Source: Galeopsis tetrahit
Taxonomy: Eukaryota; Streptophyta; Magnoliopsida; Lamiales; Lamiaceae
Reading direction: 5' to 3'
Assembly: GCA_963675135.1 (NCBI GenBank)
Contig: OY776133.1
Span: forward strand, 35,675,494 to 35,739,493
Length of the DNA: 64,000 nt
The notes below the pieces were generated by a model, which saw only the letters and a program-made list of their open reading frames with translations, was not told where the DNA came from and did not search any database. Position numbers and translations under genes: made by a program. Positions 42,577-52,630 of this stretch are shown in pieces. Numbering within the stretch: position 1 is the stretch's first letter; every line of letters begins with the position of its first letter.

Positions 42577-44874
42577 TTATTGTGATTGAGTTTGTTCCAT
42601 CACTTTCATCACTTTTTCTTCCCCCTTTTTGGCTTCATCCTGCCATTCCTTCAAGGGTGTTAAAAGTATCTCTACTTTCTTTTGCAGTTCAGTAGAAAGT
42701 GTCTTTTCTTGTAATCTATGCAGATCATAGATTTTTGACATTGTGAATTCCATTATCTTGTCATAAGAATTCGCAGCAGTCAAACTTTCCAACTTTTCAG
42801 TGGCTTGTTGAAACCTCTTCAAAGTATCATCCAACTTACTTTGTAACTCTTCATTATGTTTTTTCAACAATTCAAAGCTAGAGTTGTCTTGAGCTGTCTC
42901 AGAAGGAACTGTTCTTACTGTCTCTTGAACATCATCAAGCACAATATCCTTAACAACATCAATTGGTGTGCTCTCCAACTCATTAGCACCCAAAGATTGT
43001 TCCTCTAAGACCTCAGTGTCTTCAGCCACAACTGTGTTTTCAAACATCTCAGTTGCATTAGTATCAGCCTCATAATCAGCTTCCATATCAGCTTCATAAT
43101 CAGCTTCAACATCAGAAAGTTTAACTTCAGCATCATCAGCATCTTTGTTGACATTAGTATCAACATCCACATCAGCAGACTTAACCATGGAATATTTGCA
43201 ACCAGTTATTCTTTCAATCAACTGAATAACAGATTCCAAGGTTGATAACTCATTATAAGAATTAACACCTACAGCCTCTTTCTGTTCTTGTTCCCAATCA
43301 TGAAACACAGAAAGACCACCCATACCTTCAGCAACAACCATCAGCTGATCTAGACCTATACTTCTAAGATATACCCAAGTACCTATCCTTAGAAGTTGCT
43401 CAAAAGGTCTAGAGCTGTCATCTAATCCATAAAAACTTTTGAGAAGAGCATTTCTCAACTTAAATCGAATCCTCTCTTCCTTGTCACAAACAGGATAATC
43501 CATCAAGAATACTGATTCTGGCTGAATGAATTCAGTTTCGGGAGAAGAGGTAATTTCAATTGGTTCAGACGAAGGTATATGTTCATGCTCAGTAGAGTGA
43601 TCATGAACTGGTTCGGTTTCAAATTCAGGAGATAAATGAGGAGTGGGATCTTGATGAGAACTTGATTTGGGAGTGGAATGAAAAGAAGTGTTCTGAGGGG
43701 TTGAGTGAGGAGTGTTCTGTCGGATAGGAGAGTAGTGAACTGACTCCTCAGAACAGGAAGGCTCAGTTTCAAGGGGTTGGGCTTGAATAGAATGAGAGGT
43801 TGAGGGAGAAGGGGTAGTGTTCTCGAGGACTCTTCTGGGTCTAAGAACACCAGAAACTTTAGTTCTCTTGTGTGAAATGATAAGGTTTGAAGAACTTACC
43901 TCTTCCACAGAAGACTCCTTCACAGCGGCCACAGACTCTTCTGACTTTTCAGAAACGGCCCTAGCTGATCGACCTCTTCGTAATCCAGATCGGTGAGGAT
44001 CATGCCTAGCCTTCGTTCTCAACTCCGGCTCATCGTTGTCAGAACGAAACATAGAACCTCCAGATTCTTGTGGTTGATTCCTCTGGCTTTGTTCAAACAA
44101 AGTAGACTCCTTCTTGAACAAGAATTTGCCCTGATGAAATCTTTTTGGAAGGCTCCAATCCATCTTTCTTTCAGCAATTTGAGGCAATAGTATGCTCAAC
44201 TTACTTCCAAAACCTAACAAGGATTTTATGGAAAATTCTCTAGTGACCTCATCAAAAACCACTTTCTCTCTTTCAGCCAATAATCTGCCAAGAAGAAAAC
44301 CTTGCCAATCACCATTGACACGATCAGTGATTGCAGCCATAATGCGAATCTTAAGATTGGTGAGAGCGTCTTGACTGAAATGTTGCCCTAACAAGCATTT
44401 TCCAGCAATATCCATCAATAATTGCAAACCTTCTGGAAGAATGTCCTTCTTCAAATTTGATAACGTCGCTGGGTCAACATTCAACCACCTGCCCACGCGA
44501 ACCTTCTCTTGCCCTGCCATATAGCTCAGAATGTCTATTGGCCCGTCTGGTAGATTGAACGCGATTTCAAGGGTTTCTCTGGAAATGACAACCCTGTGGC
44601 CAGAAATGATCGAATGAATGCTGTTTGAGTCACCCTGCACCTGAAGAAAGAATTCCATCGCCTCAGGTTCGTAAACCTTTTCAGGAAATGCTTCTAGGTA
44701 TTTCCGTAGCCCACATTCTTCACACATGGTGAGAATGGCTTGATTCTCAGCTTTCTGACGTCCGGTGAAGTAAACAGAGTTTTCGACGAAGATTCCTTTC
44801 TCTCGCATCCATCTGGTAGAATCAAAAGTTCCTGCGACTTCATTTTCTTCGTTAAGAATATCGATAATCGCCAT
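42577..44874 (-). CDS. Copia-2 ORF3a, 765 aa (plant-transposon-protein-like)
   Basis: Open from ATG 44874 to TAA 42577. Residues about 20-230 are folded-looking, with RWMREKGIFVENSVYFTG, ISRETLEIAFNLPDG and ILPEGLQLLMDIAGKCLLGQ. This resembles the 'putative plant transposon protein' domain found in 3' ORFs of plant elements. Residues about 265-460 are low-complexity Ser/Pro/His/Thr-rich with repeated HSTP motifs. Residues about 570-660 are acidic with DYEADMEADYEADT repeats. The last 100 residues look like a coiled coil. After the TAA the frame continues for about 57 codons up to the ATGA overlap with ORF3b, so the stop is probably a recent nonsense change. Function is unknown; no membrane segment supports an envelope role. 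Confidence 0.65.
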   Translation of the reverse strand: MAIIDILNEENEVAGTFDSTRWMREKGIFVENSVYFTGRQKAENQAILTMCEECGLRKYLEAFPEKVYEPEAMEFFLQVQGDSNSIHSIISGHRVVISRETLEIAFNLPDGPIDILSYMAGQEKVRVGRWLNVDPATLSNLKKDILPEGLQLLMDIAGKCLLGQHFSQDALTNLKIRIMAAITDRVNGDWQGFLLGRLLAEREKVVFDEVTREFSIKSLLGFGSKLSILLPQIAERKMDWSLPKRFHQGKFLFKKESTLFEQSQRNQPQESGGSMFRSDNDEPELRTKARHDPHRSGLRRGRSARAVSEKSEESVAAVKESSVEEVSSSNLIISHKRTKVSGVLRPRRVLENTTPSPSTSHSIQAQPLETEPSCSEESVHYSPIRQNTPHSTPQNTSFHSTPKSSSHQDPTPHLSPEFETEPVHDHSTEHEHIPSSEPIEITSSPETEFIQPESVFLMDYPVCDKEERIRFKLRNALLKSFYGLDDSSRPFEQLLRIGTWVYLRSIGLDQLMVVAEGMGGLSVFHDWEQEQKEAVGVNSYNELSTLESVIQLIERITGCKYSMVKSADVDVDTNVNKDADDAEVKLSDVEADYEADMEADYEADTNATEMFENTVVAEDTEVLEEQSLGANELESTPIDVVKDIVLDDVQETVRTVPSETAQDNSSFELLKKHNEELQSKLDDTLKRFQQATEKLESLTAANSYDKIMEFTMSKIYDLHRLQEKTLSTELQKKVEILLTPLKEWQDEAKKGEEKVMKVMEQTQSQ

Positions 44875-45099
44875 AGGAGAGAAATAGAGAAGTGTAGTTG
44901 CAAGAGTAGGAAGAATCGAAAATGCTTGAGCTTAGAGAATTTAGCAGAAAGATTTAGAGTAATGGAGAAGAAGAAGTTAATGTGATCGCGTAAATAAAAA
45001 ATCAAGGCAAATATAGGGCTTGGATTGATTTTGATTTCCACGTTGTGTGGTTTGGATTGAGTTGTACATTGGGAGAAACGTTCCAGATTCATAACAGCT

Positions 45100-46175
45100 C
45101 AATTCCAATTTGGAGCCAACTTGTGTTGATAAATACACCTTTTAAATTAGGTTAAAAATAGAGGAGTGTATTAATATTCTCTATAAGTAATCTAACTTTG
45201 AACAATCCTTGACTTAGAAGAATTCTAAGACAGGATACTGTTCTGATGTGTATCAGCACAGTTGTTTTCCATACACACTATACTTCAATTTCTTATTACT
45301 ACTATATGGAATTTTACTTATCTGGGTTCAGCTGAGTACTGTGATCAGCTGAGTACTCTTTTGAAGATCAACTCAGTAGTTGGGTCAGCTCAGTAGTCAT
45401 CAGATCAGTTCCCCAACTCTTCTGATTTTCACCTTTTTGATACCAGCACAGTACTTTCTCAGATCAGTACTGAAAACATTCTGTAGACAAATTTTCCTGT
45501 AATCAAATAAGCTCTGTAGACAGTTTAATCAGTAATCAGATCAGCTCTGTAGATTGAATGATATTGTAGTCAGAATAGTTCTGTAGACAAATTATCTTTG
45601 TAATCAGAATAGTCTGTAGACAACTCAATACAATAATCAGAACATATATGTAGACAGATTTATACTGTAATCAGATCAGATTTGTAGACAGATCAAATCT
45701 GCAATCAGATCAGTTCAGTTCCCCCTCCAGTGGAGAACTCCTCTTCTGTGCCTGTTTCACCTTGGTAGAAGTGTCAGTTCATGCATAGATGGTGAAATAC
45801 AGTACAGAATAGTAAAGAATAATTAAAATAGGTCTATATAAAAGGCTTGTTCTAAGGTGTCTTGTGTTCTGAGTCAACATACAGGATTTTTCAGAAATCA
45901 TAGATTCCCCTTTAAATGTATATTCTCAATTCCCTCAGCTTTACCAGCTTCCTCATCGGGATTTAGGCACCTTAGTAACCTTTTTACCTGATTGTGATGA
46001 ATGTAGAGGTCTTGACATGGTCTGTTCTTCAGAATTACCCTTCTAGGTGAACTGATCTTGATGTCAGCTCAGTACCTGAAATGTTAGTATACAGCTCTAT
46101 ATACATGTAGGATCCATGTCTATCAATCCAATCGACCCTGCAAGTAATGATCTTAATAATTTAGGTACCCTTTCT
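45100..46175 (-). other. Copia-2 non-coding spacer where pol is missing
   Basis: This stretch has repeated GATCAG, CAGCTCAGTA and TCTGTAGACA motifs (45340-45730) and no polymerase homology. It occupies the place of protease-integrase-RT-RNase H in a complete SIRE-like element. Its repetitive make-up shows it is not simply a pol remnant. Confidence 0.7.
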
Positions 46176-47633
46176 TTATTGGGGTCCTTGGGGGTTAGTA
46201 GTAAGAGGTATCCAAATAAACATTGAAGTTTTGAATAATTGAGACCTCTTAAGTTTTCTACCATGCTTATCACAGAACAGTACTTTGTTGACCTTATCCA
46301 AATTATCAGCAGACTTAGGATCTATTTTTCTGAGATAGCCTTTCCTTGGTCCTATCCCTTTTTCAGGAAGATCAGTATGTATGTAATAGTTTGCATATGG
46401 CCTAAAAGCCTGTGGACCATACGGCTTATAGATGCGTTTTGGTCTTTCCTCTCCAATGATATCATAAGATAAAGGTGGAGGATAAAGAACAGGTTTGTTA
46501 TGATAATGAGGCACAAATTTCCTAGGTTTAGTTGAGTACAGCTGAGACTGCCTTATGAAAGGAGGTCTAGGCTGTTTCCAACTTGCCTGAGTTAGTCTTG
46601 ACCTACTGTTCTGAGTCTGCCTCTTCTGATTCCAGGACATTTCTGCTCTGGTCAGAGGAGTAGTACTCTTCTGGTATGGTCTAGACTGTACTGGTCTAGA
46701 TCCATTCTTCTGTTTACCATTCTTGGTAGTAGGAGGAATGTATTTAGACTGTACTTTAGGTTTTGGATCATTATCATAAATCATAGGTTCTTTTCCTTTA
46801 TCTAATTGCAAAGAACTTGAACTTGCTCCAGTAGTGTTCTTAATGCCTGAAGTAGAGGGACTAGGCAGATCAGTACCTATTCCACTCTTATCATAAGGAG
46901 CTCTGTATCTTTCTGATAATGTTTGATTAATCTTAGAAGAGTTAATCATATCAGATAGCTTCAGATCCAAGCTCAGTACTTCAGATTCTAAGAATCTATT
47001 GCGCTTTTCAAGTTTTTCACATTTAATCTTTAAGTCATTGAACTCATTTGTCTCTTTAGCTTGTGTATGAAGCATACCCTGATATAACTTGTCCATAGAT
47101 GCATACTTATCTTTGAGTTGTGACAACTCTTCTGATAGCCGTGCATTTAGAATAGTTATATTAGGATCCACTTTCATTTGAGCTTCTCTAAGACTCATGA
47201 TTTCTTGTCTTAAAGATATGTTCTCATCACTGATTTCTATGAATGCTTTGTTAGCTGGTAGGAGGTCTTCTTCATTCATTCCATTGGAATGGTGAAGACT
47301 ACTCCCTACACTACTATCAGCAGTGTCACATAAATCAGAATCAGAGTCTGATTCTTCACAAGATTGAAAGGATGTGACAGATGATACCTCTTGATCTATT
47401 TTTGCCATCATGACTAGTCCATCATCTGCAATGAAGACTTCTTTCTCACTGCTGGAAGGGTAATCAGAAGAGGAGGATGGTAACTCATCTGAATCCGTAT
47501 CAGATTCATTGTTAGCCACCATTGCCCTCTTACCCTTTGCATATTTGCGATCTCTCCTTGCTTTCCTTTCTGCTGTAGAGTAATCATAGTCTGTAACAAA
47601 CAACTTAGGTAGTTTTGTAGCATTAGTATCCAT
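46176..47633 (-). CDS. Copia-2 truncated gag ORF, 485 aa
   Basis: The start MDTNATKLPKLFVTDYDY resembles the first residues of SIRE-type gag. It then jumps to STAERKARRDRKYAKGKRAM, a linker that normally comes after the capsid (UBN2) core, so the core has been deleted in frame near residue 19. What follows is an acidic Ser-rich segment (residues 45-115), a coiled coil (about 130-235) and a basic Pro/Gln-rich tail ending NPQGPQ. No CCHC knuckle is visible. Start codon context, 186 bp from the primer site, is normal for the family. It could not form a capsid; whether the frame is kept for RNA packaging or simply recently derived is unknown. Confidence 0.75.
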   Translation of the reverse strand: MDTNATKLPKLFVTDYDYSTAERKARRDRKYAKGKRAMVANNESDTDSDELPSSSSDYPSSSEKEVFIADDGLVMMAKIDQEVSSVTSFQSCEESDSDSDLCDTADSSVGSSLHHSNGMNEEDLLPANKAFIEISDENISLRQEIMSLREAQMKVDPNITILNARLSEELSQLKDKYASMDKLYQGMLHTQAKETNEFNDLKIKCEKLEKRNRFLESEVLSLDLKLSDMINSSKINQTLSERYRAPYDKSGIGTDLPSPSTSGIKNTTGASSSSLQLDKGKEPMIYDNDPKPKVQSKYIPPTTKNGKQKNGSRPVQSRPYQKSTTPLTRAEMSWNQKRQTQNSRSRLTQASWKQPRPPFIRQSQLYSTKPRKFVPHYHNKPVLYPPPLSYDIIGEERPKRIYKPYGPQAFRPYANYYIHTDLPEKGIGPRKGYLRKIDPKSADNLDKVNKVLFCDKHGRKLKRSQLFKTSMFIWIPLTTNPQGPQ

Positions 47634-47818
47634 GTTTGAAGACAGAAAATATCAGCTACAGTAATGAGATCAGTAATAGCACCAAATCTGAGTAGTAAGT
47701 AGAATTCACAGATTCAGATAGACAAGTAAGATCAAGAAACAAGTATCAGTAATGAGAGACAATTAGACTTTCCCCAAAGTCTACAAGGTTATCAAGAAAC
47801 AGCAGTCCAAAGAACTAC

Positions 47819-47831
47819 TGCTCTGATACCA
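47819..47831 (-). promoter_or_regulatory. Copia-2 primer-binding site (tRNA-iMet)
   Basis: The minus strand reads TGGTATCAGAGC at 47830-47819, two bases inside the 5' LTR. It is complementary to the 3' end of initiator tRNA-Met, the usual primer for plant Copia elements. Confidence 0.93.
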
Positions 47832-47833
47832 CT

Positions 47834-49202
47834 TGTTGGTCCCAAAAGTTGAGTTAAGATTGAGTAAGCTAAGAAAAAGTCTAGAGGGGAGGGGTGAATA
47901 GACTTTTCAAATTCTATCAAAATATCAGAGTTTTTAGTGCGGAAATGTGTTCTGTACAGTACTGTTCTTAAAATCAGCTCAGTACTTCACAGTTAGCTTT
48001 TATACTCAACTTTTTTTTAAATCTTTTCTTTAGAAAACTTACTGTTCTTGTTCAACAAATATATCAACAATTAATCAAAACATAAACAGTAAAGAACACA
48101 GGATTTTATAGTGGTTTGACAAATGTCTACATCCACTCTCACAACTCCAGTTGCGATGTTTTATTACTCTTCTTCACTTGAGTACTTGTATCTTAGAGTC
48201 CCAAGATTAAGACTTTGATCTTGTCGATTACACCTCCAGGTATATCTTCGATCTACTAGTAATTTCACAAGTAACTAGCACACTTGTTTACACAATACAA
48301 ACTTAAAACGAAAAGTAAAACTTCTCTTTGTAATAGCCTTTGATTTCTTCAAATCAGATCTGTGGCTTCTCTTCAGTTCTTCAATCTTCAACTCTGTGAG
48401 TGCTTGAATACTTGAATGCTTCTTGATTTGCTCTTGGTAGTAATTGTATCAGTAGTGTCAGTAGTCTTTTCAAGTAGAAGATCACACGGTATTTATAAGA
48501 TCTAGTATAACAGTTAGCAGTTTGTGAACTAACTCTCAACTAACTCATAACCGTTTCTTGTTGTAACTTCCTTCTGTTTTGTAACCAACTTATCTTATCT
48601 TTCCAAGTCAGCATATCTTCATATAAATCTTCAGTTACGCCTTAAATAAGTTATCCAAACTTATTCTTCAAACAAACCAACTCAGCACAGTAAACTACTC
48701 TTCTTAGTTTTACTGCTCTTGGTCAGTCAGCACAGTTCTTCTAAACTGTTCAGCTTCCTTCAAAAACTTCACTTGATTTCTTCATCTTCTGAAATAATCT
48801 TCTTAGTCTTCTTTTAGTCTTCTTTAGTCTTCTGACTTCAATCTAATCTACTGTTCTAACTATTACAATGCTGAATACAATAGAATACAACTTTACAAAT
48901 ATAAAACCTATCTATACATCAACTAAACTACATACAGATGAGTATAACTAAGTCCTATACTATAAGGTGTCTATACAATATTTCCATCAGCTTAGTTCTT
49001 AAACAGTTCATATATCAGATTAGTAATATACTAAGATCAGTAAACTTAATCAACATAACACATTAAGATCAGTAATCTTATATCATATAATTCACATAAA
49101 ACAACATATAATCACATATATCATTAACTCTAAAGTTACTTTTGGCCATCAAAACATATAATCATCAATTAGAACATTGTTTATAGGATTCATATCCCAA
49201 CA
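47834..49202 (-). repeat. Copia-2 5' LTR
   Basis: Same length as the 3' LTR and about 98.8% identical by eye. It carries the promoter and R region of the element; transcription runs leftward. Confidence 0.95.
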
Positions 49203-49474
49203 GTTATTACTACATAAAATAATGTGTTACTACATATTACAATTTGAATTAATATATTTAATATCTCGCGTTCGCAAATAAAATAAAAGATAAAAAAATC
49301 ACAGAAACTGATAAAATAAACGGTTAAATTTTTTTGTCAAAATTAGAACACAAGCGGGCCAGTTGACAAATAAATTAAGAATTAACTCAAATGAATTAAT
49401 GGTGGCCCAATAATATATATTTTCAGCCCATTGACTTAATAAGTCAATATTTTCAGCTCAATTGACTTAATTGG

Positions 49475-50702
49475 TGTTGGAATTTTTGAGCACCCAACAA
49501 TGGCTTTACAAAATTGACAGAAATAAATAACAAAATAGTAAATACAATTAAAATAATATTTACACACAATCTTCGATTTTCCTCTTTTAGCAGCTTTCCA
49601 AAACAGGCAGGTTCTCGAAATCAGCAGCAACGACCCCATCTCACGAACAATAGGAACAAAGTTAAAGTCGAGTCAAGGAAACCCTTTTCCCGCAAAACGA
49701 ATACGTCCCAGCTAGTGCTCACGGTTTGACGTAACATTTTAAAAGGTAAAACGACTTTCGCCTCTATACGAGCAGCACCACAACGTATAGAGTTCCAACG
49801 AACTGAATTGACACGAAAACTGGACTGCACTCTATATGTTCAAATGTTCAATGTAAATATGTATGATGTTATGATTTTTTCTAGAAAATCAAGTGTTGTG
49901 TCTCTTTGTCTGAGTATGCAAGTGTTTTTTGCAACATGAAACATGCATCCTGTTTATAGGCATGTTCCAACATGTGAGAGGTCTCCACATTTATTATGGC
50001 ATTCATGCTATTTGTAACGCCTTACAGTTACAAGATTTAATTATGACATTCATGGTTTTATAACTCATTTGCGGTTACAAATTCATTACTGAAATGTCTA
50101 TGAACCTGGACACCCGAACGTCCAAGTTCATCACAATTTGTAACATCAATGTACCTAGACATCCTCAACGTCCAAATTCGTCATAGTTCAAATTCAACTT
50201 TTAAATTTATTTAGGTTAACCCAATTTCGATGGGTCTGAAAGCCCAAATTTAAAACCCACGAGTCACGAGCCCAAGACTATGCCCAAGCTCAACCGGACG
50301 AGCACACATGTGCATCCATATAGACTATTGGATTACTCCTTAGTCATTATTATTTGAACCATTGTAACATCCTCTTATTTATAAGGAGTAATTAGCCCCC
50401 CATTAAACTTTCAAAGTCTCAATGTAGGACAATTATCATGTTGTAACACTTTATCCCATAAAGTGTATTATTTGACGTTTCAACTTCGTGAATTAATTTT
50501 TCACTCACCGAAATTCGATTTTGAGATTTTAAATACACTACGAACATCTACTTCGATAGTAGAACGTTTTTGTGTCATTTAATTTCCTTGAAATTACATT
50601 TATAGCCCTCAATAAATTGGTCAAAGACGAGTGTTCTCCACTCTCATTTTAAAATCAATTAATTAATTAAAATTAATCAATTTCTAACCAATTTCTCCAA
50701 CA
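49475..50702. mobile_element. Copia-like solo LTR (1,228 bp)
   Basis: It starts TGTTGGAATTTTTGAGC and ends TTTCTCCAACA, with ATTGG (49470-49474) and ATTGA (50703-50707) as a near-match TSD. CCTGTTTATAGGCATG (about 49949) has the look of a TATA-containing LTR promoter region. No primer site or coding domain is adjacent, so it is a solo LTR. Confidence 0.75.
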
Positions 50703-50884
50703 ATTGATCAATATTGCATGTATACAATATTGTATATAAATTTTTGTGATAAGATTTTTGCGAAACATCTTGCAAAATGTTTTTAAGTATTTAATTAATA
50801 GTAATACTTTTAAGAGGATACTTAATAATTAACGTTAATATATATGTAATAAAATATAAGATGCATAAATTTTACAATACATAT

Positions 50885-51300
50885 CACTACAAAAACGCTC
50901 GTTTTTGCCGACGGACGTATACCGACAGATTACCTTTCCGACGGCTGTACCGACGGATTACCGACGGAATTCAAAGTCAGAAGACTCTGCCGACGAAATT
51001 CAATTTCCGTCGACTTTCCTGACGGAATGCCGACGGATATGCCAACGGACACTCAGAACTCTCTACACGGTGTCGTTTTTGGGTCACCGGCCGACGGATT
51101 TTTCAGTCGGTATTGTAAATTTCCGTCGGTAACCGACCCGCATTAACTAACCGCCTCTTGATCGACTCCCAAAATTAAATGTGGTCATTACCGACGGAAA
51201 TTTTCGTCGGTAACCGACCCGCATTAACTAACCGCCTCTTTATCGACTCCCAAAATTAAATCTGGTCATTACCGACGGAAATTTCCGTCGGTAAAGGCAA
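50885..51300. repeat. CACTA-2 left subterminal repeats
   Basis: More than ten copies of CCGACGG or its complement occur, several as palindromes such as CCGACGGAAATTTCCGTCGG. An 81-bp unit containing AACCGACCCGCATTAACTAA and CCGCCTCTT is duplicated (about 51118-51279). In En/Spm such repeats bind the element's own TNPA protein; here that is by analogy. Confidence 0.9.
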
Positions 51301-51309
51301 TTTTTTTTG

Positions 51310-51477
51310 TATATAAACTGAAGAACAGATTACTTTCTTTCTCTTTCGAGAGAAAGAAAGCCCCCTGCCTCCTCCCTACTCCCTCCTCGATCCCTCCTCC
51401 CTATTTCTATCTCCTCTATTGCGCGAAGAAGAGGCTCTGTCGAGGTGTTCTCTCAACTCGATTAGAAAATCTATACG
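51310..51477 (+). promoter_or_regulatory. CACTA-2 promoter and untranslated leader exon
   Basis: TATATAA at 51310-51316 sits directly after the left subterminal repeats. A CT-rich stretch follows (51338-51420), and a likely donor site ACG|GTACGC at 51477/51478. The matching acceptor is TTAAATAG just before the ATG at 52631, implying a 1.15-kb leader intron. Confidence 0.65.
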
Positions 51478-51871
51478 GTACGCTTTTTTAATTTGTTAGT
51501 AATTAATTTTTAAGTTATATTGTATTTGTATTGCCTATAATTATAAATTAAATTGCATGTGTTAATTTAAATTGTTATATAGATTCATATGAAATTGTTT
51601 GTAGTTGATGTATATAGTTAATTATTTTGAATGTATGTAGTTGATATATCTAATTAATTAGTTGATATTGTAAGTGGATAATTGCCTATATATAGCTAGT
51701 TGATGTATATAGTTATTTATAATAAATTAATGTGATTTGTTAAGATCGATATTGCATGTTTTGCATAATTGATGTTATATATATAGTTGATATTGTTGTT
51801 TAATTTGCATATACGTTGGAGTGGAGTTAATTACATAATTAAATTATGATATTGTAAGTTATAATTAGCTC

Positions 51872-52490
51872 GATTAATATTGTTGATTTACTAATTATGA
51901 AATTATTGATTAAATTAGGGGCTTTGTTAATTATATTAGGAAATTGTTATTTTAAAGTTAGAAAAAATTGTTACTAAATTTATTAGGTTATAGATTGTTA
52001 ATTAAAATTGGAAATTATTGAATAAATTAGTTATTGTTGAATAAAATAGGAAATTAGTTATTGTTGAATAAAATAGGAAATTATTTATTAAAATAGGTTA
52101 TTATTGATTAAATTAGGTATTGTTGATTGAGTAAAAAATTATTTATTAAAATAGGTTATTGAATAAAAAATTATTGATTAATATTGTTGATTTACTAATT
52201 ATGAAATTATTGATTAAATTAGGGGCTTTGTTAATTATATTAGGAAATTGTTATTTTAAAGTTAGAAAAAATTGTTACTAAATTTATTAGGTTATAGATT
52301 GTTAATTAAAATAGAAAATTGTTAATTAAAATTGGAAATTATTGAATAAATTAGTTATTGTTGAATAAAATAGGAAATTAGTTATTGTTGAATAAAATAG
52401 GAAATTAGTTATTGTTGAATAAAATAGAAAATTATTTATTAAAATAAGTTATTGTTGATTGAATAAAAAATTATTTATTAAAATAGGTTA
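51872..52490. repeat. 304-bp tandem duplication in the leader intron
   Basis: A block starting GATTAATATTGTTGATTTAC at 51872 is repeated at 52176, including GGGGCTTTGTTAATTATATT. Short TTATTGTTGAATAAAATAGG sub-repeats lie between. The repeat lies wholly in the AT-rich leader intron, which explains its tolerance. Confidence 0.88.
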
Positions 52491-52630
52491 TTATTGATTA
52501 AAATAGGTTATTATTTAGGGATTAAATTTTAATTTATTAGATTATTGTTTTTTATTAAATTAAGAAATTTATTATTAATTAATTAGTATTATATATATAA
52601 TTTATTAATTTAAATGTTTAAATTAAATAG

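Larger units (their letters stand above)
40280..49202 (-). mobile_element. SIRE-like Copia 2 (8.9 kb), recent, pol deleted
   Basis: Both LTRs are exactly 1,369 bp (40280-41648 and 47834-49202) with TGTTGG...CCAACA ends. The TSD GTTAT is perfect (40275-40279 and 49203-49207). I count about 16 differences between the LTRs by eye, roughly 1.2%, so insertion is recent. On the minus strand the 5' LTR (right) is followed two bases later by the tRNA-iMet primer site. Then come a truncated gag ORF, about 1 kb of non-coding sequence, a 765-residue ORF, a second overlapping ORF, the polypurine tract and the 3' LTR. Protease, integrase, RT and RNase H are absent, so movement must have been helped by an autonomous relative. 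Confidence 0.95.

Noticed and set aside
43503..43850. 115-codon minus-strand frame inside ORF3a
   Set aside because: Alternative-frame shadow of the Ser/Pro-rich segment of the 765-aa ORF.
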